The notes: generated by a model not told the origin, from the letters alone. Numbered from the stretch's first letter, positions 24,715-33,911 are shown. The stretch: DNA of 64,000 nucleotides from Stygiobacter sp. RIFOXYC2_FULL_38_25 (GCA_001803165.1 MHAZ01000002.1:104263-168262), one strand, 5' to 3'. Numbers and translations are program-made.

Positions 24715-25989
24715 ATGAAGAAGTCATTTCTAATTACGGTCTTTACAGTATTTGCAATTTGCGGTCTGTCAAATACACTTTTTGCTACAAGTCAGTGGGC
24801 AAGAAAAACAGGGCTGTCATGCAATTCATGCCATATTGTTTTTCCACGTCTTAATTCTTTTGGTGAAGAATATCTGAAAAATGGATACCAATTAATGAAT
24901 ACATATAAGAAAGATTACAAAGAAGCCTACCCGGTTGATGCCGGCGGAGTTTTATTAGATGAAGTATCCAACATATTCGGTTTCAGGTTGAATATGACGC
25001 CAATCGAACTTGATACAAAATCATTTCTGAAAGATGCAGGAGAAACAAAAACATCTAAGTGGACAATTGGAAATGCTGTTTGGTTACAAGCTTTTGTCGC
25101 TGGTTCAATCTATAAAGATATTTCGTTTTTCTCTGAATTAGAGTATGCAAAGAGCGCGTTCAAGTTCAATTGGTTCTACTTCAATTTCACGAATATTCTT
25201 AATACTCCATACGTAAACTTCCAGGTTGGTAATATTTCGCCGATGGAGTTTGCATCATACCCAAATCGGTTGCCGCAGCTACCAAACTTAAAGGGAGAAG
25301 TATTTCTCTTGAAGGCATCAAATGGTAAGGGTGAATCGTCAATGGATATGTCCAGCGCAAGACCTGGTATCCAATATTTTGGTAAATACGATTGGGCAAC
25401 TATATATGCTGGTATTTCACCAGGAGTATCGGCAGCAAGTGTTAATCAATATATGAACTATTGGGGAGGACTTGTTTTGAAATTACCGGAGAATGTAATA
25501 AAAGGATTTGACGGTAGTTCATTTACTCTGCATTATTACACGGGAACGGACACAAAGTACACTGGAACAGAAGCAGCCGGCACACAGATACCTCAGTTAA
25601 GTAATTCATTCACACGGTTTTCGCCACAAATAAATGTTCGTTATAATGACGCATGGGATATTCAAGCTGCTTATGTTACAGGAACTGATGATAATTATTC
25701 TTTAGTAACCGCCAAGAAGGATTTTAAGTATAGCGGTGTTGCAGTAGAAGCCGGTTTTATGCCTAGCGAAATTTGGCATTTGGGATTGCATTATGATAAT
25801 TATTCTTCTGAAGATAAAGTAGCTGCCACAGGTAAACCGGTATTGGATTTTCAGAGAATTGTACCAAGTGTAACTTATGTGATAAACCAAAACATAAGAT
25901 TTACGGTCTATTATGAAAAGAATCTTACTGATATTGATGAAAACTTAAAAGTGGATAAAACTTACTTAAACGTTAGAGTAATGTTTTAA
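24715..25989 (+). CDS. Outer membrane beta-barrel with N-terminal c-type haem site
   Basis: A signal peptide (ending LFATS) is followed by a single haem motif CNSCH at residues 36-40 in the context GLSCNSCHIVFPRLNSFGEEYLKNGY, then about 370 residues of alternating amphipathic strands with aromatic turns, ending with a terminal strand LNVRVMF typical of an outer membrane barrel. This arrangement resembles haem-containing porin-like proteins linked with electron transfer across the outer membrane. It heads an operon-like row with a soluble cytochrome (28-base gap) and, after a terminator, a ten-haem T9SS cytochrome. Exact function is inferred. Confidence 0.75.
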   Translation: MKKSFLITVFTVFAICGLSNTLFATSQWARKTGLSCNSCHIVFPRLNSFGEEYLKNGYQLMNTYKKDYKEAYPVDAGGVLLDEVSNIFGFRLNMTPIELDTKSFLKDAGETKTSKWTIGNAVWLQAFVAGSIYKDISFFSELEYAKSAFKFNWFYFNFTNILNTPYVNFQVGNISPMEFASYPNRLPQLPNLKGEVFLLKASNGKGESSMDMSSARPGIQYFGKYDWATIYAGISPGVSAASVNQYMNYWGGLVLKLPENVIKGFDGSSFTLHYYTGTDTKYTGTEAAGTQIPQLSNSFTRFSPQINVRYNDAWDIQAAYVTGTDDNYSLVTAKKDFKYSGVAVEAGFMPSEIWHLGLHYDNYSSEDKVAATGKPVLDFQRIVPSVTYVINQNIRFTVYYEKNLTDIDENLKVDKTYLNVRVMF

Positions 25990-26017
25990 TCAAATTGAGA
26001 AAACAGGAAGGGATAAA

Positions 26018-26377
26018 ATGAAAAAAGCGATGTTTACACTCTTAATAGTTCTTGCTGGATTAACATCAGCAAATGCTCAAACGTCGGAAGATCCAAAAGG
26101 CAAGAGTATATTTAAAGAGAATAAATGCGTTGGTTGCCATGCAATTGAAACGCAAGGATTTCTGAAAAAGGGAAAATCTAGTGCGCCCGATCTTTCAAAT
26201 GTTGGAAATAAATTAACTACTGATTTCCTTAAGAAATATCTTAAGAAAGAAGAAGTACAAAATGATTTGAAGCATCCTGTCAGTTTTAAGGGTAACGATG
26301 AAGATTTTGCTGTTTTAACTGATTGGTTAGCAGCTTTGAAGAAACAAGAAGCAGCGGACACACTTAAGAGTAAATAA
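26018..26377 (+). CDS. Small periplasmic cytochrome c
   Basis: A cleavable signal (MKKAMFTLLIVLAGLTSANAQ) precedes one class I-like cytochrome domain with CVGCH at residues 37-41. After the haem site there is no clear axial methionine; the segment LKHPVSFKGNDEDF has a histidine instead, so bis-His ligation is possible. Length is 119 residues. It follows the haem-porin gene closely and ends at a strong terminator, so it probably shuttles electrons in the periplasm for that protein. Confidence 0.85.
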   Translation: MKKAMFTLLIVLAGLTSANAQTSEDPKGKSIFKENKCVGCHAIETQGFLKKGKSSAPDLSNVGNKLTTDFLKKYLKKEEVQNDLKHPVSFKGNDEDFAVLTDWLAALKKQEAADTLKSK

Positions 26378-26400
26378 TTTTCTTTACGTAGATTACTGGA

Positions 26401-26432
26401 AGCCGTTTCAATTAGTTGAAACGGCTTTTTTT
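26401..26432 (+). terminator. Rho-independent terminator
   Basis: A perfect 11-pair stem AGCCGTTTCAA / TTGAAACGGCT with loop TTAG and a T run closes the haem-porin/cytochrome unit. Confidence 0.93.
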
Positions 26433-26435
26433 ATC

Positions 26436-26452
26436 TTCAACATATTGTTGAA
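26436..26452. promoter_or_regulatory. Palindrome TTCAACA-TAT-TGTTGAA
   Basis: A perfect 7-3-7 palindrome stands just behind the terminator. The remaining 26453-26700 shows no gene and no clear promoter; the next start has the ribosome site ATAGGAGACAAAT. The palindrome may be an operator for the decahaem gene, but it is about 250 bases away. Confidence 0.3.
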
Positions 26453-26700
26453 TTTAAATCCGAATTGGGGAAAATATAAATGCCTTGCCATTAGCATGAA
26501 CTACTTAGTACTACCAACGTGTATTTACTATTAAGATGAAGACTTTTTAATTATTGTTAATTAGGTATTCATAGGTTCAGGAGATAAGTTTCGTAAGATA
26601 TAAAACGATAAACGCATCTTAATAAGAATCGTTGCTTTTATATTCATTCGGATAGAAAGTTCCACCCTAAATAGATATCCATGAATTATAGGAGACAAAT

Positions 26701-28245
26701 ATGGATCGTAAAGTAAAACTGTTTTTAGCCTTTTCTTTATTTTTAGCAGTGAATGTTTCTCTTTTGGGTCAGATTTCAAATAGTCAGTGTTACCTATGCC
26801 ATTCTAATTCATCATTGAAAAAGACAATTACCTTGGCTACTACTACAGAGTCTGTACCGCTTTATGTTGATTCAACAAAATTCAAATCCAGCAAGCATGC
26901 TAATTTGAAATGTGTAAACTGCCATACCGATATTACAACTTCAAATCTATTCAGTCACAAGTTGGAAAAATATTATGGCGGCTGGGCACGCTTTTCTGCA
27001 AAAGATGACAATGTAACAGCCGGGCAAGAGAAAACTCGTAATTACACTACTGTAGCATCAATGTCATGTAACCAGAATGGATGCCACACATCAAAATCTG
27101 CGTTTGACAAATCAACACACCGCCTTACATTCAAACAGAAGCACGCTTCATTACGCACAGTAAATGGTGAAAGTGTTGGCGAAGCATATGACAACAAAGA
27201 TTGCTACCGCTGTCATACGACTTGTTCAACTTGCCATTTCAAAACTGATATTAAGCAATATCAATCAGGTGATGTTCTTTCGATTTGGAACCAGCTACAA
27301 GCATCAGGTGATGGAGCTGAACCATTAAAGACACAATCCAATAACCTAACCCAGTATCAGATGGACTGGACTACAAATGTAGAATCACACACATTTCTAA
27401 CCGGCAATAATCTTAAAGCTAATAACGATGTATGCCAGACATGCCATATTGGATATTATAAGCCGCCAATGAATGGTTTCTTGTCACTTGAATCGCCTTA
27501 TCCAAAAGCTTACGGTACAAATATTAAAAGGCACCCTCAGGTGCAAGAAGGAATTCAAAGCGCTGTACATAAAAGCTTAAAATGCGCCGATTGCCATACC
27601 GGGGTTCATTCATACCCGGGAGATAGAAAGGCTGATTGGCAAACTGAAGGTGATGCAACATGCCAAAAATGTCATGAAAATCCAGCTCACGCAGGTTTTG
27701 CAAATTATTCTAAGCACACAACTGTTGATTGTATCTCGTGCCACTTTAGAGGATTTGTTAAGTCAACCGGACAGAACGGACATGATGTTTGGCGCATGGA
27801 AAATAAACCTACCGGGCGTGTACGACCGCTAGCGATGAAATACAATGAAGCTGTTAGCTGGTATCCACACAATATTGAAAAACCTAATAACAGTACATGC
27901 GCTGCAAAGTGTCATTACCAAGGTAATATTATAGGTGTGTCTGTTATTACTTCCGTAGAGGATATCGCTTCGATAATTCCGGCGAATTACTCCTTATCGC
28001 AGAACAGTCCTAACCCATTCAATCCGACAACTATAATTAAATTCGCATTACCTAAGGCATCAAGAGTTACCTTGAATGTTTACAGCATGACCGGAGAATT
28101 AGTAAAAACTTTGGTTAACAAAGAAATGGCTAACGGATGGCATGAAGTTACTTTTGAGGCGAGAGATTTAGCGAGCGGAGTTTATATTTATAGAATTCAA
28201 GCCGATCAATATAGTTACTCACGAAAGATGGTCTTGGTGAAATAA
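26701..28245 (+). CDS. Decahaem c-type cytochrome with T9SS sorting domain
   Basis: A signal peptide (MDRKVKLFLAFSLFLAVNVSLLGQ) is followed by ten candidate haem sites: eight CxxCH (cysteines 30, 71, 168, 175, 245, 295, 321, 344) plus CNQNGCH (123-129) and CAAKCH (400-405), the CX4CH and CX3CH variants known from some multihaem proteins. Residues 430-514 form a T9SS type A tail (SLSQNSPNPFNPTTIIKF, LNVYSMTGELVKTL, ASGVYIYRI, KMVLVK). The protein should therefore cross the outer membrane and act at the surface, probably in electron exchange with outside acceptors or donors. It follows the haem-porin and cytochrome c genes. Confidence 0.9.
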   Translation: MDRKVKLFLAFSLFLAVNVSLLGQISNSQCYLCHSNSSLKKTITLATTTESVPLYVDSTKFKSSKHANLKCVNCHTDITTSNLFSHKLEKYYGGWARFSAKDDNVTAGQEKTRNYTTVASMSCNQNGCHTSKSAFDKSTHRLTFKQKHASLRTVNGESVGEAYDNKDCYRCHTTCSTCHFKTDIKQYQSGDVLSIWNQLQASGDGAEPLKTQSNNLTQYQMDWTTNVESHTFLTGNNLKANNDVCQTCHIGYYKPPMNGFLSLESPYPKAYGTNIKRHPQVQEGIQSAVHKSLKCADCHTGVHSYPGDRKADWQTEGDATCQKCHENPAHAGFANYSKHTTVDCISCHFRGFVKSTGQNGHDVWRMENKPTGRVRPLAMKYNEAVSWYPHNIEKPNNSTCAAKCHYQGNIIGVSVITSVEDIASIIPANYSLSQNSPNPFNPTTIIKFALPKASRVTLNVYSMTGELVKTLVNKEMANGWHEVTFEARDLASGVYIYRIQADQYSYSRKMVLVK

Positions 28246-28272
28246 TAATTTCAGATTAGTAATGAATAAAAG

Positions 28273-28295
28273 TCCCGTTAAAAGCGGGATTTTTA
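28273..28295 (+). terminator. Rho-independent terminator
   Basis: TCCCGTT / AGCGGGA (one G-T pair), three-base loop, then TTTTTA; it follows the decahaem gene. Confidence 0.75.
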
Positions 28296-28356
28296 TTTCA
28301 ATCTCAAACCGTACTTCCTTATTTTTCCCGCCACTAAACATTAGAAAGAGATTTAT

Positions 28357-31300
28357 ATGAAGAAAGTTCAACTCATCCTTTTAGTCTTTGCTATTTCATT
28401 TTCTCTTAGCACAGCACAGAATAACATTAGTGTAAAAAATGCCGGATTTGAAGAAGGTGGTAACGCGTGGAAAATCTCCGGCGATGGCAAAGTAATTTTT
28501 GATGGCTCGGTTTTTCACGCCGGCAATAAAAGTGTTTTGGTTGATCATGAAGAATGGAACAAAACACAAATTGCATCCGAAGAAGTAAGTTTGAAAGTGG
28601 GACATATATATAGATTAAGCGGCTGGGCAAAATCCGAATCAGTCTTCTCAAACAATTATGATCAATATCCAACTCCGGTTGCAGCGTGTTTAACAATGGA
28701 ATCATTTCCGTTTACAAATAGTTCGCCAGCAATTGGCTCTACAAGCGATTGGAAAAAACTCGAAGTAATGTTCGTTGCATTAAAATCTACCGACAAAGTT
28801 TGTTTGAACTTTGGATACAATGGCAGCGCAAAAGGGAAAGTTTGGTTCGATGATATTCAGCTTGAAGAAGTAACAGACATTTCGCAATACATTCCACTCG
28901 AGACAGTTCGTTGGCAGGGACCGGCGTTCCGTTACGAAGATAAAGGATGGATATTTGTTCACATTGAAGGAAAACCATATCAACGCGGTTATCAATATGG
29001 ATATTTACTCGCTGATGAAATCAAAACGTTCATTGAGAAGTTAGCAGTAAGTGCTAATGCCGGAGATCCGGCCGCAGCGTGGCGGCAAAGCAGATTTGGT
29101 ACAGACGCAACATTTCTACGCAAGTATGATGAAGAATATTTAACCGAGATGAAAGGAATTGCAGATGGTGCCGCAAAAGCCGGCGCAAAAGTTTTTGACC
29201 GCGCTGTAGATTTTCTTGATATTGTTTCAATCAATTCCTCTGTTGATCTAGATTATCTGCAAGGTGCGTTGAGCGTAACTCCAAATCCGCTAACCGGAAA
29301 ATCTTTTCTTGCAAACGAAGATGAACTTAATTTGCCGGAGCGGCTTCACAAATGTTCTTCGTTTCTTGCTAACAACTCGGCTACTCAAGATGGAAAAATT
29401 GTTTTTGGTCAGCTTTTTATGTGGGGCGGCTATACGGGTTATCATTGGAATGTAATTGTTGATGTTGTTCCCACAGAAGGGAATAGATTGGTCTATCAAA
29501 CATATCCGGGCGGAATTCATTCCGGAGCAGATTTTTATATTAATTCTGCCGGCATAATGATTGGCGAAACAACGGTTCAGCAAACTCCTTACAACGCAGA
29601 TGGGATTCCTCAATCAAATAGAATCCGCAGAGCCGCTCAGTACGCAAACAATGTTGATGATGTTGAGAGAATTATGACAACTAAAAACAACGGAATGTAC
29701 ACAAACGATTGGTTGATTGGTGATGTAAAGAAAAATGAAATTGCCATTCTTCTTTTAGGAACTAACAAATGGAAATTGTGGAGAAGCAGTAAACAAGATT
29801 GGTATAACGATGCAAAAGATTTTTATTGGAGTGATAACAACAACAAAGATTTGGAAGTGAGAAAGGAATACATATCGAATCCGGATGATGCGCCGAGCGA
29901 TATAGTCTTCCGTCCGGTTAACCGCGATATAGCTTTCTGGAATTTCTATCAGCAGAATAAAGGAAGCATTGATTACCAAGTCGGAATTAATTTGTGGAAT
30001 TCCTCTCCAATAAATCGCCCGCACGCTTGCGATGGAAAAGTTACAACTTCGGAAATGGCTGAGCAGATGGTGTTCCTCCTTCACAATGGTAAAGTAACTC
30101 TGCGCGAACAGATGGTTGGTGAAAATGGAAGAATGCCCGATCTGGCAAACGCAGTTCCAAGATTAACACTTGGTTATGCGGCTACTTCGCCAATACATAT
30201 TGCTGAAAAACTAAAAGAGTTAAAAACTAAAACTGTACAGCAGCAAAAAATCTCCATTCCGGCATCAAATTACTCTGAAATGAAAGATGTTTATTCTTTT
30301 GATAAAGAATCTTTATGGAAGGGAACAGTTTATCCCGCCAGTGAAAAAGAAAACTGGTTTGTAAGCGGAACTGCCGCATACTACAATTTGCTTAAGCAAC
30401 TTCCGGATGATGCTGACCGCGCCTTCAATTATACTAAAGATGAATTAACGGAATTGAATTACAGATTGCTTTACACTATTTCTAAAGAAGGAACGGTTGA
30501 ACCTCTTAATGCAAAGACGATTTATGATAAGTATAACAATTATCAAATACCCCGAATCAAAGCTACTTACTTGTTGCATCAGCTTAGATTAAAACTTGGC
30601 AACAAAACTTTTTCTGTAGTGATGAATAAGATTCACGAGCAATACAAAGAGAAGAATATTAAAACAGATGAAATTCTTGCAACGATTGAAAAGTTGAGCG
30701 GACGAGAAATAAAAGAGTTTGCACTGCAATGGTTAACCCGTAATGATGTTCCAATCGTTGGTTTAACTGCTTCTGTGGCGCAATCTGCTGAAGGATACAA
30801 AGTAAAGTTAAGCATCAGCCAAGGCGGAACCGCTTACAATTTCCTTACAACAGTTGCTTTTGATTTTGCCAAAGATAGAATTGTTAAAGTAGTGGAAGTA
30901 AAAGAAGCAAACCAAACCTTTGAGATTGAGTTCAAAGAAAAACCGGTAAAAATTATTTTCAATTATGGAAATGATATTCCGGTTGAGAGAAAAAACTTCT
31001 ACACATACCAAAATCTATTTGATGATTTTGCTAACGTTTTGATTGTTTACGGAACTAACCAACAAATTGAAGCTAACCACACTATTGCGCTTCGTTACCA
31101 AAAAGTAATTGCAGATAGATTTACTGAAGTGTTTTCTCCGATTAAGAAAGATGGAGAGGTGAGTGAAAAAGAATTAGCTGCTAATGATTTGGTAATTCTT
31201 GGTTCGCCAACCGAAAATAGTTTGGCGAAAACCATCTGTGAAAAATTTGGAATTGAAACCGGCAAGTATTTCTTCAAGTGGATGGGCACAACATATAACT

Positions 31301-31506
31301 ATAATAACGATGGCTTGTATGTGACATTTCCAAATCCATTTAACGAAAAGAAAACGGTTTACATGTTTTTAGCTAACGGTGCACAAGAATTATATCAAAT
31401 GACTAAACGTCATCAACCGGCACCGGCATGGGCTTTGTTTAAGGGAGATAAAATTGTAAAAAGAGGCTACCACCAGACCGAAGAGTTGGAAGTGAAATTC
31501 AATTAA
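28357..31506 (+). CDS. Large secreted protein: CBM4/9-like, C45/acyltransferase-like and M1 C-terminal-like parts
   Basis: A signal peptide (ending LSTAQ) is followed by a CBM4/9-like beta-sandwich (about 22-170), then a phospholipase B / peptidase C45-type region (about 185-500; GYQYGYLLADE, MKGIADGAAKAG, and HKCSSFLANN where C333 is the candidate nucleophile revealed by processing). Residues about 690-810 resemble the non-catalytic C-terminal part of M1 aminopeptidases (KELSGREIKEFALQWL-like), without an HExxH zinc motif. The last 150 residues are an unrecognised domain. Family knowledge points to amide hydrolysis or acyl transfer on small substrates; the true substrate is unknown. No T9SS tail is present, so it is probably periplasmic. 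Confidence 0.6.
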   Translation: MKKVQLILLVFAISFSLSTAQNNISVKNAGFEEGGNAWKISGDGKVIFDGSVFHAGNKSVLVDHEEWNKTQIASEEVSLKVGHIYRLSGWAKSESVFSNNYDQYPTPVAACLTMESFPFTNSSPAIGSTSDWKKLEVMFVALKSTDKVCLNFGYNGSAKGKVWFDDIQLEEVTDISQYIPLETVRWQGPAFRYEDKGWIFVHIEGKPYQRGYQYGYLLADEIKTFIEKLAVSANAGDPAAAWRQSRFGTDATFLRKYDEEYLTEMKGIADGAAKAGAKVFDRAVDFLDIVSINSSVDLDYLQGALSVTPNPLTGKSFLANEDELNLPERLHKCSSFLANNSATQDGKIVFGQLFMWGGYTGYHWNVIVDVVPTEGNRLVYQTYPGGIHSGADFYINSAGIMIGETTVQQTPYNADGIPQSNRIRRAAQYANNVDDVERIMTTKNNGMYTNDWLIGDVKKNEIAILLLGTNKWKLWRSSKQDWYNDAKDFYWSDNNNKDLEVRKEYISNPDDAPSDIVFRPVNRDIAFWNFYQQNKGSIDYQVGINLWNSSPINRPHACDGKVTTSEMAEQMVFLLHNGKVTLREQMVGENGRMPDLANAVPRLTLGYAATSPIHIAEKLKELKTKTVQQQKISIPASNYSEMKDVYSFDKESLWKGTVYPASEKENWFVSGTAAYYNLLKQLPDDADRAFNYTKDELTELNYRLLYTISKEGTVEPLNAKTIYDKYNNYQIPRIKATYLLHQLRLKLGNKTFSVVMNKIHEQYKEKNIKTDEILATIEKLSGREIKEFALQWLTRNDVPIVGLTASVAQSAEGYKVKLSISQGGTAYNFLTTVAFDFAKDRIVKVVEVKEANQTFEIEFKEKPVKIIFNYGNDIPVERKNFYTYQNLFDDFANVLIVYGTNQQIEANHTIALRYQKVIADRFTEVFSPIKKDGEVSEKELAANDLVILGSPTENSLAKTICEKFGIETGKYFFKWMGTTYNYNNDGLYVTFPNPFNEKKTVYMFLANGAQELYQMTKRHQPAPAWALFKGDKIVKRGYHQTEELEVKFN

Positions 31507-31534
31507 CCAACTGATTTTGTGAATTCGATTTTTT

Positions 31535-31604
31535 AAAAGCCGGCTTCATGAATGAAACGCCTAAAAAAACTGTAGGGGTTTGATTCATCAAACCCGAAAA
31601 AATT
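31535..31604. repeat. Dispersed intergenic repeat, copy 2
   Basis: The compact version of the element at 20337-20438: the TTTGATT and ATCAAACCCGAA blocks are joined here, forming GTTTGATTCATCAAAC, a perfect palindrome. Confidence 0.7.
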
Positions 31605-31634
31605 TTGAGTCTCTTTGAGAATAAAGAGACTCAA
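31605..31634. terminator. Bidirectional terminator between convergent genes
   Basis: TTGAGTCTCTTT and AAAGAGACTCAA form a perfect 12-pair stem around a six-base loop between the converging 28357 and 31644 genes. It adjoins the dispersed repeat. Confidence 0.75.
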
Positions 31635-31643
31635 AGCTAATTA

Positions 31644-32510
31644 TTAATTGAGCGGCAAATTGAAAGAAGCCATAAATGAAATTCCGCCTAAATTGGGATC
31701 GGTTTTAGTGTACCGCAGTTCAATATCCAGAAAGTAAATTTGCACTCCGCCGAGAAGATTAAATCCCCACTTATCTACCGACTCGGATAATTCTTTCTTT
31801 GTCCATGTACTGGAACCGTATGGTCTTGTTTCAAACTCGACTGTTTCTGTTACGGAAATATGAGTAACACCTCCGCCAATATAGGGTACAATCTTTCCCT
31901 CGGGAAATTCAAACCAAAAATAAGTAGTTAGATTAATGGGAATTGCAGTCAAATTTGCCTCGGCATCTCTTATGTTTCCAGTCATCTCAACTTTAGTGCT
32001 GCGGTTATAAATAAGATCAACACTTAGCTCGCCGGCAATATGATTTGGAAACCATACTCCAATTCCGGCTCCAACCATATAGCAAGCGCCGTAAATTTTA
32101 CTAAAGGCTTCTTCCGTATAAGAATGAACACCAAATTTAATAGGAATGTAAAACACCGTCTTAGTAAATGCTTCTTGCGGAGTAGTAGAAGGAGCGTATC
32201 TAATTTCGGTTGCCGGTGTTTCCCTTACGGGAGTAGGAGCTTGATATTCAGGCTTAGGTTCCTCGACTTTAACGGGCTGTTCCTTTTTCTTGAATACTTC
32301 CCGCTCACCGTTCTGATAGACAATCATAAATACATCTGCTTTTGATACAGTGTATGAGGGTCCATCCAGATTACTGAATTTTTTGTACTTAATAAGGTCA
32401 TTAGTAATTTCTATTACTTTAGATTTGATTTCTGTACCATCTGTTTTGTAGATGGTGTCTTGCGCGAAGCAGATACATGAAAGGACGAGTAAAAGAATAA
32501 ATACTTTCAT
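31644..32510 (-). CDS. Outer membrane beta-barrel protein, hypothetical
   Basis: The ATG at 32510 (ribosome site GGAGTG) begins a signal peptide MKVFILLLVLSCICFAQ; a longer frame to 32552 is open but less likely. After a short domain (DTIYKTDGTEIKSKVIEITNDLIKYKKF, seen near the start of many Bacteroidota envelope proteins) and a Pro/Glu-rich linker (residues about 75-115), about 160 residues form an eight-strand OmpA/OmpW-type barrel (GACYMVGAGIGVWFP ... YIGGGVTHISVT ... LGGISFMASFNLPLN). Function unknown; envelope location is well supported. Confidence 0.7.
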   Translation of the reverse strand: MKVFILLLVLSCICFAQDTIYKTDGTEIKSKVIEITNDLIKYKKFSNLDGPSYTVSKADVFMIVYQNGEREVFKKKEQPVKVEEPKPEYQAPTPVRETPATEIRYAPSTTPQEAFTKTVFYIPIKFGVHSYTEEAFSKIYGACYMVGAGIGVWFPNHIAGELSVDLIYNRSTKVEMTGNIRDAEANLTAIPINLTTYFWFEFPEGKIVPYIGGGVTHISVTETVEFETRPYGSSTWTKKELSESVDKWGFNLLGGVQIYFLDIELRYTKTDPNLGGISFMASFNLPLN

Positions 32511-32579
32511 ATTACACTCCTCATGGCTGAGCTTTATTAACATTCTCCGCACAAAAAAGTAGACTCAATATTAATGCTG

Positions 32580-33911
32580 TTAATTAATTGTGAATGTTTC
32601 TAACGTTATCATTTTACTTGAATCGTCTTTATCGTTAACAGTGCTTACTGTGCCGCTGTAATTTTTTACATTGGCTGCTCTAATTACTCGCACAGCGTAA
32701 TTTGCCGGATCTCCTGAGTACAAATTCACTTTAATTGTGTATGTTCCTTTTGTCATTTGCTGCAGGCTGTAGATGTTCTCAACCGCGTTGCCAACTTCTT
32801 CCATCCAATCTCTATCTAGTTCTATTGTTCCGTCCGAAGATCTATCGTATTCCCAATAAACGTGCATATTATTAGGACCGTAAAGATGAAGGTCAACATC
32901 TGAATTTTTACTAGCGGTATTAATCCATGTTAATGTTGCTTGAAATTCACCGGTGCCGTAAGTGCTTGTTGGTTTGGGCCAAGTATCCGGAGTACCTTCT
33001 TTCCATTCTCCACCGCTAGGCATAGCAAGCGATGTCCATCCGGTTCCGGAAGAAAGCGCGCTTGTGTATGAAACGGAATTAGAAAGTGTTCCGGTTGCTG
33101 GAATAGTGTAAGTATAAATTTTAGGTATTTCTGAAAGTGTTCCAGGCTTTGTTCGCGATACCCAAATCTCATACGTGGCTTGAGGAAGAAGTATGTGTGT
33201 TGGCTGCTTCGGTCCGCCGGTAGGATAAGAGCCTGTAGTTCCAGACATCCCAACAATAGTATTTCCGTACCAAGCCGCTTGATAAGGATATTTGAAGTTA
33301 CTTGCAGATTTGACGGTTAGTGTATAATAATAATCCGAAGCGCCTGTTATCTCAAAACCACCATCGGCATCATCTGCATTGGTTTTAGAAAATCCTTGGG
33401 AAACTGTTGCCGCGGCAAAATAACCAAGATTGATGGCGTCAACTTCCATTACTTTTTTTGTGTTATCAATATTTGAGGCTGGTATAACTTTCCACTTGTC
33501 TAGTAAAGGATCGAAAAATAGTGCACGCACTTGATTTGCTTCAGCATTCGTGAAAGGAATTAAAACTTTTACTGGCCAGCGGAAAGAGAAACCATCCGGA
33601 CCAACTTTGAATATTTCCGACTTAGCTTGTGCAAATGAAGACAAAGCTTTTGGAGGTGTTGCCGGGCTTTCGATTGAGAATGTTACATTTGCGCTTGTGC
33701 CTTGATTGTTTGGCGGAACAGAACCCGGAATTACCTGTACACCATAACCTGTTGAAGTAGTAACTGTGCCGAAGCCGGTAGAACTAATTACTTGAACGGC
33801 TGTTTTGGTTTCTGTTGTTGTTGGTTCTGTTGGGTTATCTTCCTTCTTTTTGCAGTCAGCTGCAACTAAAATTAGGAAGAGCGCGATAAGATAAATAGGT
33901 TTTTTTCGCAT
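32580..33911 (-). CDS. Hypothetical lipoprotein with YfaP/DUF2135-like C-terminal domain
   Basis: A lipoprotein signal (MRKKPIYLIALFLILVAADCKKKED, C20) and a Thr/Pro-rich linker precede a beta-rich domain (residues about 40-165, with PVKVLIPFTNAEANQVRALFFD like ZU5-type folds). The C-terminal part SDVDLHLYGPNNMHVYWEYDRSSDG ... TYTIKVNLYSGDPANYAVRV matches the YfaP/DUF2135 pattern of secreted metal-binding beta-sandwiches. Role unknown. It is transcribed divergently from the 34174 operon, sharing a 262-base upstream region. Confidence 0.65.
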   Translation of the reverse strand: MRKKPIYLIALFLILVAADCKKKEDNPTEPTTTETKTAVQVISSTGFGTVTTSTGYGVQVIPGSVPPNNQGTSANVTFSIESPATPPKALSSFAQAKSEIFKVGPDGFSFRWPVKVLIPFTNAEANQVRALFFDPLLDKWKVIPASNIDNTKKVMEVDAINLGYFAAATVSQGFSKTNADDADGGFEITGASDYYYTLTVKSASNFKYPYQAAWYGNTIVGMSGTTGSYPTGGPKQPTHILLPQATYEIWVSRTKPGTLSEIPKIYTYTIPATGTLSNSVSYTSALSSGTGWTSLAMPSGGEWKEGTPDTWPKPTSTYGTGEFQATLTWINTASKNSDVDLHLYGPNNMHVYWEYDRSSDGTIELDRDWMEEVGNAVENIYSLQQMTKGTYTIKVNLYSGDPANYAVRVIRAANVKNYSGTVSTVNDKDDSSKMITLETFTIN

